Part shown: positions 31,787 through 32,204 of the stretch, piece after piece
Position numbering within the stretch: the stretch's first letter is position 1
Layout of the letters: each line of letters begins with the position of its first letter
Origin: an uncultured Corynebacterium sp.
GTDB lineage: Bacteria; Actinomycetota; Actinomycetes; Mycobacteriales; Mycobacteriaceae
Direction: 5' to 3'
NCBI RefSeq assembly: GCF_946221105.1
Contig: NZ_CAMICL010000024.1
Span: 1 to 32,204 of the forward strand
Length of the DNA stretch: 32,204 nt
Notes under the pieces: generated by a model
Told to the model about the DNA's origin: nothing
Databases searched by the model: none
What the model saw: the letters and a program-made list of their open reading frames with translations, nothing else
Translations under genes and position numbers: made by a program

Positions 31787-31802
31787 AGTTTCACGTGAAA
31801 CA
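31787..31802. other. parS: parS-like site overlapping a start codon (AGTTTCACGTGAAACA)
   Basis: Fifteen of 16 bases match the consensus. It covers the last two bases of the AGGAG ribosome site and the GTG start codon (31795) of the following gene, so ParB binding and transcription/translation initiation share the same DNA. Confidence 0.9.
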
Positions 31803-32097
31803 TTTCGTCCGCATCCACTACAACGTCCCCGAACTCGGCGGCGAGCTGCTCAACATCGCCGAGCTCGAGGAAATATCCCCCCACGAATGCACCATGGTCC
31901 GCATGATCGAACTCGACCCCGCCGAGACCATCACCGGCATCTACGTCGACGGCCGAGTCATCGGCCAGGCAAACCAACCCATGGGCACCGTCCCGCACCC
32001 GCGCACCTACGACTCCATGGAGGGCATCACCGCCACCCACCTCAGCGAGGAGGAGTTCGAGGGCCTCTGGTCCGAGGCGCAAGCAAAGTTGCAATAG
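31795..32097 (+). CDS. Small conserved hypothetical protein
   Basis: This 100-residue acidic protein is not recognised. It starts at GTG 31795, with AGGAG 6 bases upstream. The sequence looks like a small alpha/beta domain: HFVRIHYNVP, then an acidic helix with AELEEISPHECTMVRMIELDPAETITGIYVDGRV and a final HLSEEEFEGLWSEAQAKL helix. The strand-helix pattern and the E-R-x-I-E-L and G-x-Y-x-D-G-R elements vaguely recall DUF6881, but I do not assign it. It is separated from the transporter by only 9 bases and is followed by a terminator, so it is the last gene of the extended trp transcript if that exists. Confidence 0.7.
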   Translation: MKHFVRIHYNVPELGGELLNIAELEEISPHECTMVRMIELDPAETITGIYVDGRVIGQANQPMGTVPHPRTYDSMEGITATHLSEEEFEGLWSEAQAKLQ

Positions 32098-32114
32098 CCT
32101 ATCGACGAACCTCC

Positions 32115-32145
32115 GGCCCGCCCCGCCATCGGCGCGGGCCCTTTT
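32115..32145 (+). terminator. Terminator closing the extended trp operon
   Basis: The stem GGCCCGC / GCGGGCC (32115-32121 and 32134-32140) is followed by CTTTT. It begins 18 bases past the last stop and is the only clear intrinsic terminator after the trp attenuator. Confidence 0.85.
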
Positions 32146-32204
32146 CGTTGGTGGACCCCAATAGTTGGCGGGGCCGGGGTTGTCCGCAATGCGGAGTGGC
32201 GGGG

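Noticed and set aside
1..32204. tRNA, rRNA, transposase or integrase genes
   Set aside because: None seen on either strand by reading; a dedicated tRNA or IS search could still find small remnants.

Overview
The window reads as a stretch of a mycolate-type Corynebacterium (Actinobacteria) chromosome. The base composition is about 60-65% GC. It carries a classic trpL-E-G-D-CF-B-A operon with a Trp-codon attenuator and a fused TrpC-TrpF. Several genes appear leaderless, and five parS-like sites (core GTTTCACGTGAAAC) are spread over 23 kb. parS clusters of this kind mark the replication-origin-proximal domain in corynebacteria, so the window is probably near oriC (inference).

Left part (1-16.6 kb, all minus strand) is a defence island with two blocks. 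The first transcribed block (16.3 to 9.5 kb) is a complete type I Wadjet / MksFEBG anti-plasmid operon, jetA-jetB-jetC-jetD. A HicB-like antitoxin gene is translationally coupled to its end with no visible HicA, and a small membrane-anchored coiled-coil protein follows. The second block (8.75 kb to the left edge) is a DISARM-like pair: a DrmD-type SNF2 helicase and a 1520-residue Eco57I-type adenine methylase. It continues without gaps into a TauD-like Fe(II)/2-oxoglutarate oxygenase and a HEPN-like protein that runs off the window. I know of no defence system described with that oxygenase plus HEPN-like combination, and it is the best candidate for something new here. The methylase is a compositional mosaic: its presumed target-recognition region and the two following genes are clearly AT-richer than the rest.

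Middle part (16.6-23.8 kb) holds cell-envelope genes. A TPM/DUF5129-like membrane protein is divergent from four tandem paralogous genes for small exported proteins. Each paralog has a signal peptide, two conserved cysteines, one C-terminal membrane segment and a Pro-rich tail ending LPM. Each has its own terminator and a promoter of fixed geometry. A Ser/Gly-repeat lipoprotein, an unrecognised conserved protein, a dicarboxylate/amino-acid:cation symporter, an SdpI-family membrane protein and a small winged-helix (HARE-HTH-like) protein follow.

Right part (23.8-32.2 kb) is the trp operon under a leader peptide with three tandem Trp codons and a typical 1:2 / 2:3 / 3:4 attenuator. The genes overlap or nearly touch. 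The operon runs on through an ATGA overlap into a Tat/lipoprotein-type Rieske protein, a bile-acid:sodium-symporter-family transporter, and a small protein whose GTG start codon lies inside a parS site. A terminator closes the series. No rRNA, tRNA, CRISPR array, transposase or integrase was seen.
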